Below are positions 19,760 through 33,322 of a stretch of DNA of 64,000 bases, in pieces. The DNA is from Enoplosus armatus (Eukaryota; Chordata; Actinopteri; Centrarchiformes; Enoplosidae). Positions within the stretch are counted from its first letter, which is position 1; the number at the start of each line of letters is the position of its first letter. The translations under genes and the position numbers were made by a program. Where the stretch lies: NCBI RefSeq assembly GCF_043641665.1, contig NC_092198.1, positions 5,578,501 through 5,642,500 of the forward strand, in the 5' to 3' direction. Below the pieces are notes generated by a model that was given only the letters and a program-made list of their open reading frames with translations, made no database searches and was not told the DNA's origin.

Positions 19760-22700
19760 CATGTTTCCCTTCTGGATCTCTTACACAAACACTTGCCAAA
19801 ACACCATGTGGACAGCACAGACTGAGCGCTGATGAGAGCAGACACTTAACCATCACACCCACTTCGCCCATTATACATCCAACTTCTCTCTTTCTCTGCA
19901 CTTCAACTTCTTTATCCACGCACTCTCTTTCTCCCTTTCACGTCTCTGCTTCCTCTTTCAGCGGCACAGAGCTGGATTTTCTCTGTTTTTCAAGCCAGCC
20001 AGCCAGTCAGCCAGTCAGACAGACAGGTGTCACCAGGCAGTCAACTAATTAACACAATGAATTAATCAAATTCAGTGGCAATTAGTCAGGAAGTCCATTT
20101 ACAAAAATCAGCCTGCAGACATGATTCCAGATTTTTTAAAAATAGCCATTAAGTCCGTGAGTTATCCCAATGAGCCAGCCTTTCAGTAAACTAGCTGCAC
20201 ACTTAGCCAGGCAGTAAGCAGTTCAGCAGTCAGCCAGTCAGTCAGTCAGACAGACAGTAAATCTGTCAATCATCCCAGCAGGTGGTGGAGCCAGACAGAG
20301 AGGGGGGAGATGTGTGCAGACTCCTAAAAAATAAACATGTTTTTCTGGAAACATCAATCAAGAGCCAGAATGGAATTTTCCAGTGACCCCACAGGAATAA
20401 CACACACATAATAATAATAATAATACAGGCCCCATTGTGTCCCATTGTGAGTTATTAGACAATATGTTTGCCGTATGGTTGATTTTACCCCGATAATCTA
20501 TTGTTAAGAGGAGCAGTGCACTTGAATATTGGCAGAGTTCATTTTGAGAAAAAAAAATAGAACGAATGTTTTGTCAACCAGACTTAAACCAAGTTATCCA
20601 TCACCTTAAAACACTTAAACAGAACAGATGCATCTGCCTTGTTTGTGTCACTTTTTCCTCTCAGTGGATTATATTATGTTGGACTCAAACTCTAAAAAGA
20701 GGGGGGAAGCTTTCATCATCCAACATGTCAAGTCTGTTGTCACCAACTCTCAGCCTGAATTGTTCTTTGCCCTCAAGGACATCAGTGTTGTCATGACATA
20801 ATGACTCTTCGGGATTTAGCTGTGGCTGTAATTGAAAATGACTTCAGCGTCCTTTCTTATGGTTTTGACCAGATACAGAATGTGTGCAGGCTCTGAAGGA
20901 CCTAACTTTCCCTAATCTTAAAGTATTTTTAACAACCGATTTCTTCTCTAGCAACAGCAACCGATCTTTTAGCGTAGCACATTGGGCAGCATGTCTTGCT
21001 TGTGGACACCATGATGTTGCATTTTCAGACGGAGACCCAACTGTTTCTAACACACTTTCTCCAGACAGATTTTACCTGTCTGGTGTGCAATTCAAGGCTG
21101 CTTCACCAGACCCTGGGCAACCAATGGCCAGTACAAACAAAGAGTCATGAAAGCAAAGGAAAAAGTAAAATTCCCAATCTGTCTGATACTTTGACTACAA
21201 AGTTAGCTATATTTGTCAATTAATTATGGATCCTTTATAAGCACACACACAAACAAAGATATAAAACAGTCTGAAAACATTAACAGGCTCTTTCATGCAC
21301 ATGCTTTGTCTAAAAGTGATCCGTTTCCATGGTGACAGCAGAGACGTCCATTAAAACAGGGGAAGCACACGAATATGACAGAGTGGAACCCCCGGAGGAC
21401 ACACACACACACACACACACACATTCACACTTTGTTCTTCAATGGTTTACTGAAAAGGGGAAGGTGTTTGATGAAAGCTGCCATCACTTCTGGTTGAGCG
21501 CCTGGCAAGGAAGATGCCAAACCTACTGGTTACAGAGAGGGAGAGTGACAGGCCGCAGGTGTGTGATGAAGATGAGAAGAAAAACGGCAGAAATAATTCT
21601 GAGGGGAAAAAGCAGGACATTTTTTTTAAAAAAGTAATTGTGCAGCCAAACAAAATGTAAAAACCTAAAGAAAGGGAGTATCATTATCATGCCAGTGCCT
21701 GAAGGGAATGTGCAACATGGGAAACTGTGACTGAAGAAAGTAGAAAGACTAAAGTAGAGCAAAACTAAACAGCACTGAAAAACACTTTCACGCTCGAGCA
21801 CAAGTAAATAGGAAACAACATCTTCCACCTTTGTGAATGAAAAGATAGCGCCTCTCTTTGAAGTGCATTAATGTGTGTGTGTGACATGGACAGACACACA
21901 CACTACTTGACAGTGACAGAGTTTACACAAGAAGACAAAAGACTTCATATCCCACAGTTCACTGGGTTAAATGGACCATAATAGAGCGCATTCTCAAGTC
22001 TCTCTTATCTGGCTCTCATATCAGCTGTGCTTTTACAGTGTGTTTACAGGCCCAACATTAGCCTCTCAAACCACTGAGTACTCAATAAAATCAGTAAACA
22101 CATATTATAATCTAATGCAAATTTGTCCAACACAGTTTGAAGTGTCGTTTTCTTACCAATAAAGCCACAACAACAGTACGCAAACATGGCATATCTCATG
22201 CTTTCTTTAGGTTTTGAGTGTTCTTTAAATGTATCCTGTAAGCTGCTGACGTTAACTTGAAAATGTACTCATAAATGCCAGCTGTAATTTTAATTGCCAG
22301 TCAACCTGAAATGACTCACCCACGTAGCTGCCTTTGTAGCCGTGATTGACAGTAGCCACCGGAATTGCTGGTGAATGAGTCATGAACATAATACAATGTC
22401 ATAACTGGAAATGTCTTAAAAAAAAAAAAAAACCTTATCAACAAATTGGATTTAACTGCCGGGCTATTGAATTGTATGGTAAGGGCTCACATATTCCCAC
22501 TACAGTCATGATCAGTCAATGTAATACGACAAATTCAGCGTAGTAAGTAACATCCTGTGCGTTTTTGCTTGCAGTGATGGGAGAGTGATGAGCACGGAGA
22601 TACAAAGAGACAAAGTCAGTCAGAGAGCATTTGTCAAGGTCGACAGCAGAAGTGACTTTTGTCCACACAACTCTACTCAGAAAACTAGCTCAAGAAAGAC

Positions 22701-25700
22701 TGTCACAATACAATGCTTCCTCGAAAAGGCAACCTAACCAAACACCAACGCTTCTTGACTTTTACAGAGTAGAGAATGCATGTAGAGATGCATAACTACT
22801 GAACCGTAGTCTCTCTTCTGAAGTCTGTCAAAACATTTTCTTGTCCAGAGGGAAATAACAGGCCATGACCCACTTTGGATTGTTTTCTTATTGCTACGTT
22901 TATGCTTCCACAATCAAAATGAGCCATACTTCAAATTTAGCCTGTGCTACAAATATGATAAGCATCCTATAGTGCACAGGGTCAGAGAGAAAACATAACT
23001 TTTTGGTCTTGTATCGACACCACTCGCTAATCTCAAATCAACTCCATCGACTCCAGAGCTGCAGTTTACTTACTGCAAACAACATTGCTAATTCAACTTA
23101 AAGCTTTTTACGTGGCAACCAGTTACAAGTGTGTAACAATCGACGTTTAATAAAAATATGGACATTTTCTGATGCTTTTCCCCTAATGGATCATTTTTAA
23201 ATATTGCAGAGAAAATAGCCACTATGAGCTGATTAGATGGGAAATTACATGTAACAGTTTCAATAATCATCCAGCTTGTGGAGAAAAAAATGCATGCAAG
23301 TTAGTGTCTTATACGCACTTATCCATTTGTAGTATGAGACAAAATAAAATACATATACAATGGATGTGAAATTTCAACAGTTTGAACTTGCTGTAATTTT
23401 GCAAATGCAGCTTTGTGTGGTTTGTGTAAAACGACCACGCTTTATGACCATTCCCAGTCTCATCAGCTGTTACTGCTCCATTGCATACTCCATAAAAACA
23501 AAGCCTGGATAGCGTGACAGCTGTTGATGTTCACAGACATCCAGAATTGAACCTGTAAATTAATTATTTACATGAATGAGCATCATCTCCACCACTGGAA
23601 AATGCATATTTCCGACATTGCTCCCGGTCACGCGAGGGGAGTTAGTTTGCAAATCTGGCTCTCAGTTTCAGGCAAGTGGATAAATGTGTGTGTGTGTGTT
23701 TCAATGTGGCGTCTGCACGTGTCTTTGATGGCAAAAGCCTGTTCCCTACTGCTGTGTGAAAAGCAAAGGAGAGACACATCTGGCTCAGGATGATCTGCTT
23801 TCTGCAGACACCCTCTGAGGGTTCAAACAAGGGTTAACCCTCAATGCAGGTTCAATGGACTGGAAGGATGCAACCCTCCCATGGGTAAATGAATGTGTGT
23901 GTTTGTGTGAGACAACTCTGGAGCATCTTTCTTCCATTCTGCATGGCAACAGCTTATGAATGGATGATGGATTCATACCAGCCCAGTGAGCTCTGGGGGT
24001 TTTTGGGGGGGGGGGGGGGGGGGGCACAGACATCACGAACCATTAAGATGCATTAATTTGACAGCGTTGTATGGGAGCAAGTGCCTACATTCACTTTGTA
24101 TTCATCTGACAACAACAAATGAGTCGGTTTGCAGCACTCCAGCCTTCAGTACTACCCTGACGTTAACGCACGCAGACCTCAAAAGAACAACAAATGAAAA
24201 ACAGGAAAACATTAGATTTCACACTCCTGTGAGCTAAACGTTTCATTCATCAACTGATACTCGGTTGAGCAGGAAATGCATCAGACTGCTCACTCTCATA
24301 TCAAAAAAAAGACAAAAGAAAACAAAGCAGGCTGAACAGGCACTGTGGAAACTACGTTAAGTTCCTTTTTTCTCATGCAGGTAGAGCTGCAAAGCTTCAT
24401 GTGTGTAACTGCATAATCACATTCAATATTACTATTCTTGTAAACAGTATAATTCCCCTTAACAACATTTTTAGAATGTTTTCTGTAGTTGAGACATTCA
24501 AGATGCTGGTATAAAATGACAAAAGTTAAAATGGTTTGTCCCTCAAATCTAAATAATCCTGATAATACTTCGAAACACAATATCAACCATTATTCATTTA
24601 CTATAAAGGTCATAAACAGGGGTAAGAAACATTAAATAATTGTCTCTGAATACTTATGACACTAGAACACACAAAAGCAATTATGAGATGTAACAGGAAA
24701 TGCTGTTGCTTTTTCTCTCTACTCGGTAAACTCCAAGCCAGCTGAACCTGATTGGCAGTTTAAGGAATCTGGTTCCAGTTTGCTTCCTCTCACTCAGATG
24801 ACTAAAACACTGTCAAACATGAGCCCTTTGAAAGGTCCAATGTAGTAAAGAGAAACAACTTCCTCTCCTGTATCTTCGTGCACATATTTCAAACAGCCAT
24901 GCTTATACAACACTGAACCTGGAACACGATGAGACCGAAAAGACAGTCTTTGACAGTTTTGATCGTGAATAGCACATACCCGGGTTGGGTCAGAGCCCAC
25001 TGTGTTGTTCATGTTGAGGACCAAAGAACTGCCAATAACAAAATAAATAAAATTTTAAAAAGGCGGTGTTGTGGTGCTGTTCAAACACAGTAAATCCCAG
25101 ACGGAGGAAAATGACCACCAGCCAAATGCTTCTACATGTTGGCTGTGTTTGGGAGTTTATCTACCAGCCATTTTGGCAATGAATCAGATATGGAGCTCTT
25201 GTTAAGAAAATGTAGCTCAGTATCTAGTGAAAAATGACAGCACTAATTATGAAATGAAGAAGATACAGTATCCAGTTAAGAAAAAGTTATGTTAAGACAT
25301 TATTATTGAAGCCTGGATTTCAGTTAACTGCTTGCCACCATTCTGGGGGAACAAAATCCAAATCTTAGGAAAGGGGATAAAACTTCAGTGGAGCTACAAT
25401 TTGAAAGCAACTAGCGACCACCACACTGTGACTGTGACAGGCTGAGACCTCCGCCAATCAAGCAAACACGCTTCAGAGCTCTCTGTGTATTAAAATCAAC
25501 ATTTTTGCATATTCACGTTCTACAACGTTCTGTGCAGTACGTCTTACTAAACCAAATGAATCAATTTAATAGCCTAATGTGATCTAATTAGAGGCTATAT
25601 ACATAAATACAAAAGTGGTTGTTCCTCCCAAGCACTTGACTATTAGCTAAAACATGCTACATGCTAGGCTAGCATGTTCAGTATTGAAGATTTAGGCCAG

Positions 25701-26981
25701 GTCAAAGCAATAATCAGTGCCACAGGAGCCATACTTTGCCAACCATACTTTACAGAGCACACTCTGTTCTTATGATGAAGTAGTGACATAGTGCATTTAG
25801 TTTATTTATTGAAGATTTATGGCCCATAACCTTCCATTTAGTGTTGATGTTTGTCAAAATAAATGGGGGAAAAAAAAAAAAAAAAACCTTAATTCGAATG
25901 CCCAGTTTTAACCCTCCCAACAGCTCTTTGGCCAGTGTGTACCCATCCAAACCGCTCAATTAGTGTGTTCATGTGTGATTCGATGGTAGGTTACAATTAA
26001 ACAAGCGACACTGTTCTAGGTCTAAAATGTCTGTGTACTAACCCAGAAGTTCTCTGTTAAGTCAACCCATTTCCTTCGAGAGGGACTTTGTATAAACCAA
26101 AGGAAACCAAAATCAACACCAATGACCCAAAATAACTTCTGTTTGGGAAGCTCTAGGAAAATGACTGGCGAGCACAAACCAATTGTTTAGCTAGTGTCTG
26201 TCACTACCAGTGTTATCTTTACAGTACCTTAACAGCATAGTTTTTGCAGACTAATTCTGTTTTTTCCAAAGTTACGCATTTTTACTGCTGAGCATTTAGA
26301 CCCTAAAATACTCTAATAAAGTTGGCACTGAATGTCCACACAAATGAGCCCTTGGACTTTGGCCTGGTATAATCTGTGCATACACACTATCTCAGTGCCT
26401 GCTGTGTGTTGTGTCATTGTTCTACTCTCTGTATCCTGAAACAGTCATGAAAGAAGCACTACAGTAAGTGACCATTATGGAAAACTATTAAAAAGCAAGT
26501 AGAGTAGTTGGCTAGTCAGTAGCACAATTGTCATAAAAATTGATGATATTAATGATGGCAGAATAAGTACAGCTTGGCACCAACGCAGACAGGATCTTGG
26601 GGCAACTCAAACTAAGGATGTATGCACATATGATACTACGAGGCACTTTGGAGAAAAGTGGTCACTAAGTGGCATATGGTCAAGCTCTTCTCAAGTTAAG
26701 CCTATTAACAACAGGTCCTCAAAAATACAAAACATTAAAAACACACCAGCGTGCCACTAAAACAAAAAACAACAAGACTGGCCTTGGCTTTCGGCATCCA
26801 TTTTTAAAATCCTTCTACTGTTTTGACTGGCCAGAAAAACAGCCCTTCAAATTGGGTTAGGGGAGCTGCGTCTCCCTCAGGCTCCCTTCGCTGGAGCAAA
26901 TGTGACAGCAGGGCGTGTTGGGGGGTTGAGCACAGCTCGAGGGGAGGTTGGCTGAGTTTTGCCCTAATATGGACAAAGACC

Positions 26982-27021
26982 GGGGGGGGCGGGGGGGGGG
27001 GGCGGTTGGGGGGGGGGGGGG
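26982..27021 (+). repeat. poly-G cluster, G-quadruplex candidate
   Basis: Runs of 8, 12 and 14 G separated by single C or CGGTT on the plus strand. The transcribed strand of cyria would carry C runs here. Run lengths this long are often miscounted in assemblies. Confidence 0.8.
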
Positions 27022-29257
27022 TGGAAGGCAGGGTAGAGGGTGGGCTGGGTGGTGAAGGGGAAACCTGCCCAGCACCACCACAATGGCAGCCTTGCTTCCC
27101 TCTGCTGTATCATTGACACTCTTTATCCTTCCCTCTTACAGTCTCACTTCACATACCAGCACAGGACTCAACTGTTTTGGTCCGCTAACTGTGCCCTAAA
27201 CGCTCTGTACACACCGGAAAACTCTTCAGCAGTTAGGACTCGTACATGGAGTACAGTTCATTTTTAAGTACTAATGTTGCTCTCTGAAATGCTCTCACCC
27301 GGAAACCATACATCACATCACATATCACATCCAAACACAGTTGAGTCAGTGACACTGAAGCACAGTACTGAGTCTAATCCTCGGCAGCAGTACTCAGCTC
27401 TGTTCAGCAGCTGGCTCTGTGTGCCCTGTGGTTCAGTCAGCTGGGCCTGCTGCCTAATTTTACACTTGCTCATTACAAACTCACCACTATCCCTCCTCCA
27501 CATCTGGCCTCTGGTGTAGAGAGAGGGAGAGGGACGCGGATTATGGCAACACAGACAAAAACTCTCTGTGGTCATTTTCTGTTCACAGAGCTGGAGGGGG
27601 GGGGGGGGGGGGTAGTAAACAACCAAGAGAGGATTCTGTCAATGCTGAGAAAGAGAAAGTGGGATAGAGAGAGAGAGACAGACTGCCAAGGCACATCAGA
27701 GTGCATGAAGAGAACAATGGAAGGAGGAAAAGAAATCAAGGCAGAAAGCAAGTAGGAAAGTTAAGGAGGGCGTTTGGTATTTGGAGAGGAGGAGGCAGAG
27801 TGGCTGTCTGGCTACTAGCAGCCATCACTGCTTAGTGGGACTCCAGGCGTAGAAATTCCTCCTACGTCTCTGCTCAATGCCACTTCTGTTCTGCCAAGCC
27901 CTGCATGTTAACAACACTGCAGATACAAAGGGAACCATGTCTGTGTGTGACTGACTCTTGTGTGAAACTAGTGTTACTGAGTGTGTATGCAAGAACATCA
28001 AGCCACCGCCACCGCCGCAGGCTCCTTCTCTGCTGGGTGGAGGCACCCATGCTAGGCTAACAGAAGCTACCTTGACCCTAATATACTCAAACAGATGTGC
28101 TGCTGCCATAGAAAAATAAATTCGGACTCAGACCTGTTGATTGCAGATGCTTAAAGTCTGCTTTGACATTTTCAGACAAAAAGTAATTTGATAAATGAAT
28201 TCATCCAAAGCCACTTGTGATAATCTAGGTAGTTGAATAGTCGAAATGAACCAGAGCTGAGCAATGTATTGTTGGTTATCTGTATAGTGATTTTGTGACA
28301 ATGTCTATGATTTAGGTTATTTTACTATACTGTATGAAGCTAAGCAGTAAATTTTCAAAAGCCTAAATATTTAACATACATATTAGATTTAGCTAATATT
28401 GTCCAGCCTTAAAGTGAACCACTTACTGCTAATCTTTCGACACACAGAGCTAGACGGTACAAAATGCTGAGATTACTGTTCACAGTGAAGAGAAATGGTC
28501 CCTGGTTAATTTCTGCAAAAACAGGCTATACCAACGCAGGGAGTGGGTCGCAGGGGTGTTCCTTATGAAAACAAACCTATTTATGGCTTTCCGTGATCGC
28601 TGGCTCTGCAGGGACGGCTCAGTGCTAATCACTTCAGAATGGAACAGCAGACGATATTTGACCTTTACAGGCCTTTGGTCTCTGTCACCAGACAAGTCTG
28701 TTTGGCTTGACCGAGGCCGAGATCAAGTGCACTTGCTCCGTTAGTCATGAAACATGTCTATGCAAATTATCTTTTTTTTTTTTTTACTCCTTACTTTCAC
28801 TTTGTTACCTGTGCTCTGAGTCTGCATGCCGTATATCATGTATCCCTAACTGGAAGTCTAGCTCAACACACAGTCAATTATAGATAAAGCAGCCTGTGCA
28901 AAGCACAAGCAGAACACAATGTCAAAAAGAAAAGGAACTCTGGCTGCCGAAAGTGATAATAGTGCTTTGTTATATGTTAACCTTTGCCAAATTAAGACGT
29001 GACTAGTTTCAGGAACAACTGGCCATTTATCTTTACACACACAGGTTGCACAATTAATGAACCGTGCAAAGGTGAATACTGTAGTTTTGGTAGGACTGCA
29101 GCATGTATGCCGCAGAAAGATTTTTTTTTTCTTGCAACACCCTCTGGACATTCAAATAATTATGTAATCGAATTATCAAGACGAATAACCAGCATTAATC
29201 ATCACAATACAGTAATCAGGATCAGAGTTTAAGCCATTACTTTGCAACACACACACA

Positions 29258-29292
<35 letters not shown>

Positions 29293-31051
29293 TCAGTTTT
29301 GACACAGTCAGTGCCCTGCCCTGACCTAACTGCTGTTGTTTTGGTCACTCCACTGGGTTTCTGTGCAGATACACCCTCCTCACTAAAGTGTGATGGCTGT
29401 CTTCTTCAACATCCTAACATTTCTGCTTTCACAGACTGTTAGCTTGTCATGAACAATAACCAGCCATAAATCTCTATATTCCTGCACCTGCTGAGATCAG
29501 TGAGAATGCTGCTGAATTGCAAAAAAAAAAAGCCAGTCAAGCAGAGGCCAAGATCCTTCTGCCAGCTGCAGAAATGCAGAAAAACAGGTGGCGCTGCAGC
29601 CAACAGTTAGCTCGCTGATCTCGGTCACAGTTCAATATTCTAATGTTCTATACATTCAGCTAGTGGTGCACTCTCATAATTGTATCCCCAACCTGTTAAC
29701 ATGCCAACTGAATATGCTTTCACACTCACAGATCTGGCAGTGGCATTGTGCCAGCAAAAGAGAAGTGGCTTGCAGGTAATTTCACTTCATAAATCAGAAG
29801 GCTCATGATCACAACTATGTGATATGTGCATACATCCTTAGCTTGAGTTGCACCTGTGCAGCATAAATACGACAGGTGGTGAAGAATGAAAAGATGAGGA
29901 TAATCCAGTCTGAGTACCTCTTTTTTTTGGATCTTGTAGTTTCCCCAACTTTCAACCTAACTCTGTACTGTAACACATTTCCCAAGGCTTTCCAATTTTC
30001 CAGTGGCCTAGAAAGTATGATGCTTTGGGCATTTGTGCATAAATAAACTGCCAAAGCAAAGAAGCCCGTAGTTGAAAGTAGTTTGCAGTAAATCGATAGG
30101 ACAGATGGTGTGCATTTTAAATGACCCCGTCGTAGCACCACTCAGGTTTCAAAAAACAACAGGTTACTTATCTGATATGACGCAGCATGAAACCTTACAG
30201 GGTTAAATAAGGCCAAAATAAAAGTTATATAAAAAAAGAAGGAAAACAGGGAGACAAACATTTCTCATCACAACAATAATCAAAGCAGGTAAGAGTTAAC
30301 TGGCAATGTTTAACATCCTTAAACATGAATATTGAAAGGTGGAGTATTTGAAACCCCCTTAGTAAACCAAAGAAAATTCTGCTTCCTATCATAAAAGTTT
30401 AATGATTCCTGTTTATAGTCTATGATGTTACATGAGTGAACAACATTACAACAAACCAAAGAAAACACATTCACAATACAATTGTAGCACTTGAGGGGTA
30501 ATAAACATAACAGAGCTGACAAAAACGAGCGCAACACCAAACTGAAACTGCACAACAAACGGACTCGCAGACAGCGGCTGTCCCCGCTGACAGGATGTGA
30601 GTATAAAAAGTGAAACGTGAGCGGGAAGTGTGCAGTGCAGTTCGACACACACTTATTCTCACAGACAGACAGACAGACAGACAGGTAGTTTGGGGTAAAA
30701 CAGGGACTTGGAGCGGACAGTTTTACTGGGACACAGCCATGGCTGACTACAAACAAATAACTAATTTCCGGAGAGTAATAAAAACAGGAGGGGATCGAGG
30801 ACAGCCAGCAGTGAATGAAAATATTGGAGAATCTTGACTGGAGGACATAATTCCTGGTGAACATTGAACGCTGGTGGCTTAAGTGTTAAAACACTTTAAG
30901 CTTTTAAGAGATAAGCTGTTCTAACAGCTGAGCTTTATTAATCCTGCTTTGCCAAATAGTGAGACTGAAAAGGCTCCTTGTGTGAGCGGGTACACAAATT
31001 AAATATGATAACCCTGATTCACGGGCCTACGCAGCACATATTTTGTCTCGT

Positions 31052-31192
31052 CATAGCAGGAAAAGCACAGGTGTTACGAATAACAATGCCTCTGTTCTTT
31101 TCGTGTGTCCCAGTGAGCCATGACAAAGCAGCTAAATGGAATTCAGCCATCATTTATTTTATTATTTACACCTGTGCTTTTCTTGCTGTGAC
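31052..31192. mobile_element. MITE, GCACAGGTGTAA-ended family, copy 2
   Basis: About 140 bp with long inverted ends: AGCAGGAAAAGCACAGGTGT on the left, complemented by ACACCTGTGCTTTTCTTGCT on the right. The best-preserved copy of this family in the window. Non-coding. Confidence 0.7.
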
Positions 31193-31296
31193 ATGTCAAC
31201 ATTTCTTATATATTTCCCATTATTGATGAGTGATGACTAGTCCATCCACACATTTTCTCCCCCTTCATTTAAATCAGGAAGGGAGACACATTTGTA

Positions 31297-31375
31297 GAGT
31301 TAAAACAATTAGTCAGTTAATGGATGAGATAATTGACAGAAAACTATTTGATTATTAAAATAGTTGCCCGTCTTA
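31297..31375. mobile_element. fish MITE, AATCGATTA family, terminal fragment
   Basis: TAGAGTTAAAACAATTAGTC followed by ATTATTAAAATAGTTGCC matches the end of the family seen at 12755 and 35702. Only about 80 bp remain. Confidence 0.5.
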
Positions 31376-33264
31376 TTTGCCGCGTGTTAAGTTGTATCTG
31401 ATCGATTTTTGACCTGCAAAATAGTGGGACTCTCTGTTGTCAGTTTGAGAGAGAGGTTGGGACTGACATGTCATTCATTAAGTATTGACTGTTTAAAAAT
31501 GTGTGGTAAAGGAATAGAAACGAGCCGCAGAGTAAAGTGCATTCTCAGCTGCTTTCCAGAGAGTCCTGGGTACATATATTACAAATAAACTATGAAAAAG
31601 AAAAGTAGTACACCGTAGCATAGATCCAACCAACTTTAACCTGAACAGACGACTAGTCAGAGTAAGTGAAAACGCCTTCATATTAAATGACTAAATACTG
31701 TTGCAATAACATTTGATGAAAACTGAAATGGGAACATAAACTGTTCAACTGTTTTTCAAACTCTTTCGAAGTATCAAATTTTATCCCCCTTGCGTCTTTA
31801 CATTTCTGTATACACTTTAATTTCTCTCTTTCACTTTTTTACTGTAACACAAAACACACACTCATAAAACACACACAATCTGTTAGCTGAGCATCTGAGG
31901 CTCTAGAGCCAATGAGAAGTCTGTTGTGTTTTCTGTTCCAGCCCAGATGGCAGCATTTGGCTGAGTCAGCGGTGGCTGGTGGTCCTCAGTAAACTGGATG
32001 ATTAGTCGTTGACAACAGGAGGAGAGCCTAGCGCTAAGAGACAGGAGCCGAGGGACTTCTTAACCAGTTTGTTCTGTTTTAATGAAATAATGACTTAAAC
32101 AAGTGTAACAAGTGTTCAGCTCCTCCTGAAAGGATGTGCTCAACGTGCTGCCTTGAACTAAAAGAATAAACAAAATCAAGTTGAGTAAGGCCACAAATAT
32201 TTTACTTTAGTCAATTTAGTTTTGACGAAAATGGCTTTGGCCAGGTCATGTAAACCTGTAAACAGTTGCCATACCTGCCTTCGCTCAATAATAACTAATA
32301 TATGTATACCTTAACCAACGGTAAGGCTGTTTGCTTTCTATTTGTTTTCTCTTCAGTTGAATGAGCGCCAGAGATAGTCTTGTAGTGCTGCAGGCTAACC
32401 TCAGTTGGCATCAACAGTGAAACAAGAGATATAAGAACACTTCACACTGCTTGTTCAGCTAAAACCTAAAATCAGATATTAGACTTGGCACGGGCACGGT
32501 GGTGCAGTGCTGGAAGGAAATCCTTTAGGATTTCTCATTTAGTGTCACAAAGCAACTTGTGATTCATAGCTGGACTCTAACAAACGGAAACTGCTGCTGC
32601 AAGCATCTGGAGTTGGAGAACAACTAATCTGCAAATATCACATTACCTTTATCCGGCCTGGTGAGAGTTTAAAGCAGCACATTTCAGTAGCTGGATGCCT
32701 CTTTGTGATATGACTGTAGTCATCATATTTCACACATCTGAGGGTAGCATCAATACCAGCTTGCTAACCGTGTTTCAGGTGGATACTGTATTTCTCTCAT
32801 GACAACACACATTCAACCCAAAGGTGATGTATTGCATGCTGTTTTGATTATTGTGGAGCTTGCAGTGGTAAAACGTAATACCTGGCTGCTTTGACATGCT
32901 AAAAATAATAATGCTAAACATCTTCCATGTACTTGCTATGGTTAGTATTTATGCATTCCTTTGTTATTGTATTTTCTTCAGAAGTAGTGTCAGTGCTCTT
33001 GTTGTGGCAGCCTAGCAGTGCTAAATAAGCACAAGAAACACTGCAGTGCAACACAAAGGCTTGCCTCAGGCAACCTGTAATGCAACAGCAGGTTAAAAGC
33101 CGCAATGTGAAAAAATGCCACTGCTCGAGAGGGTGTGAGGTGTCGTATCCTGTTTTTCTGTCACAGACGCGATCACTGAGCGGTGAGAGGACGAAACTAC
33201 GAGACTTTAAACTGCAATCTAACAGCTACTGCTCTGCCAGAGCGATGGTCGAGCAGAGTTTCAG

Positions 33265-33265
<1 letters not shown>

Positions 33266-33320
<55 letters not shown>
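33266..33320. repeat. (CA)n microsatellite, about 27 units
   Basis: An uninterrupted AC/CA run. No associated gene. Confidence 0.95.

Positions 33321-33322
<2 letters not shown>

Noticed and set aside
24794..25024. Minus-strand open frame of 76 codons with a protein-like composition
   Set aside because: It reads better than most shadows (for example GCLKYVHEDTGEEVVSLYY), but I recognise no family and see no convincing start or splice partners. Possibly an old transposon fragment; a protein search would decide.
30319..30864. Open frame of 181 codons on the minus strand inside cyria intron 1
   Set aside because: Cys/Leu/Ser-rich, crosses a CAGA tetranucleotide repeat as SVCLSVC, no similarity I recognise and no splice sites in keeping with an exon.
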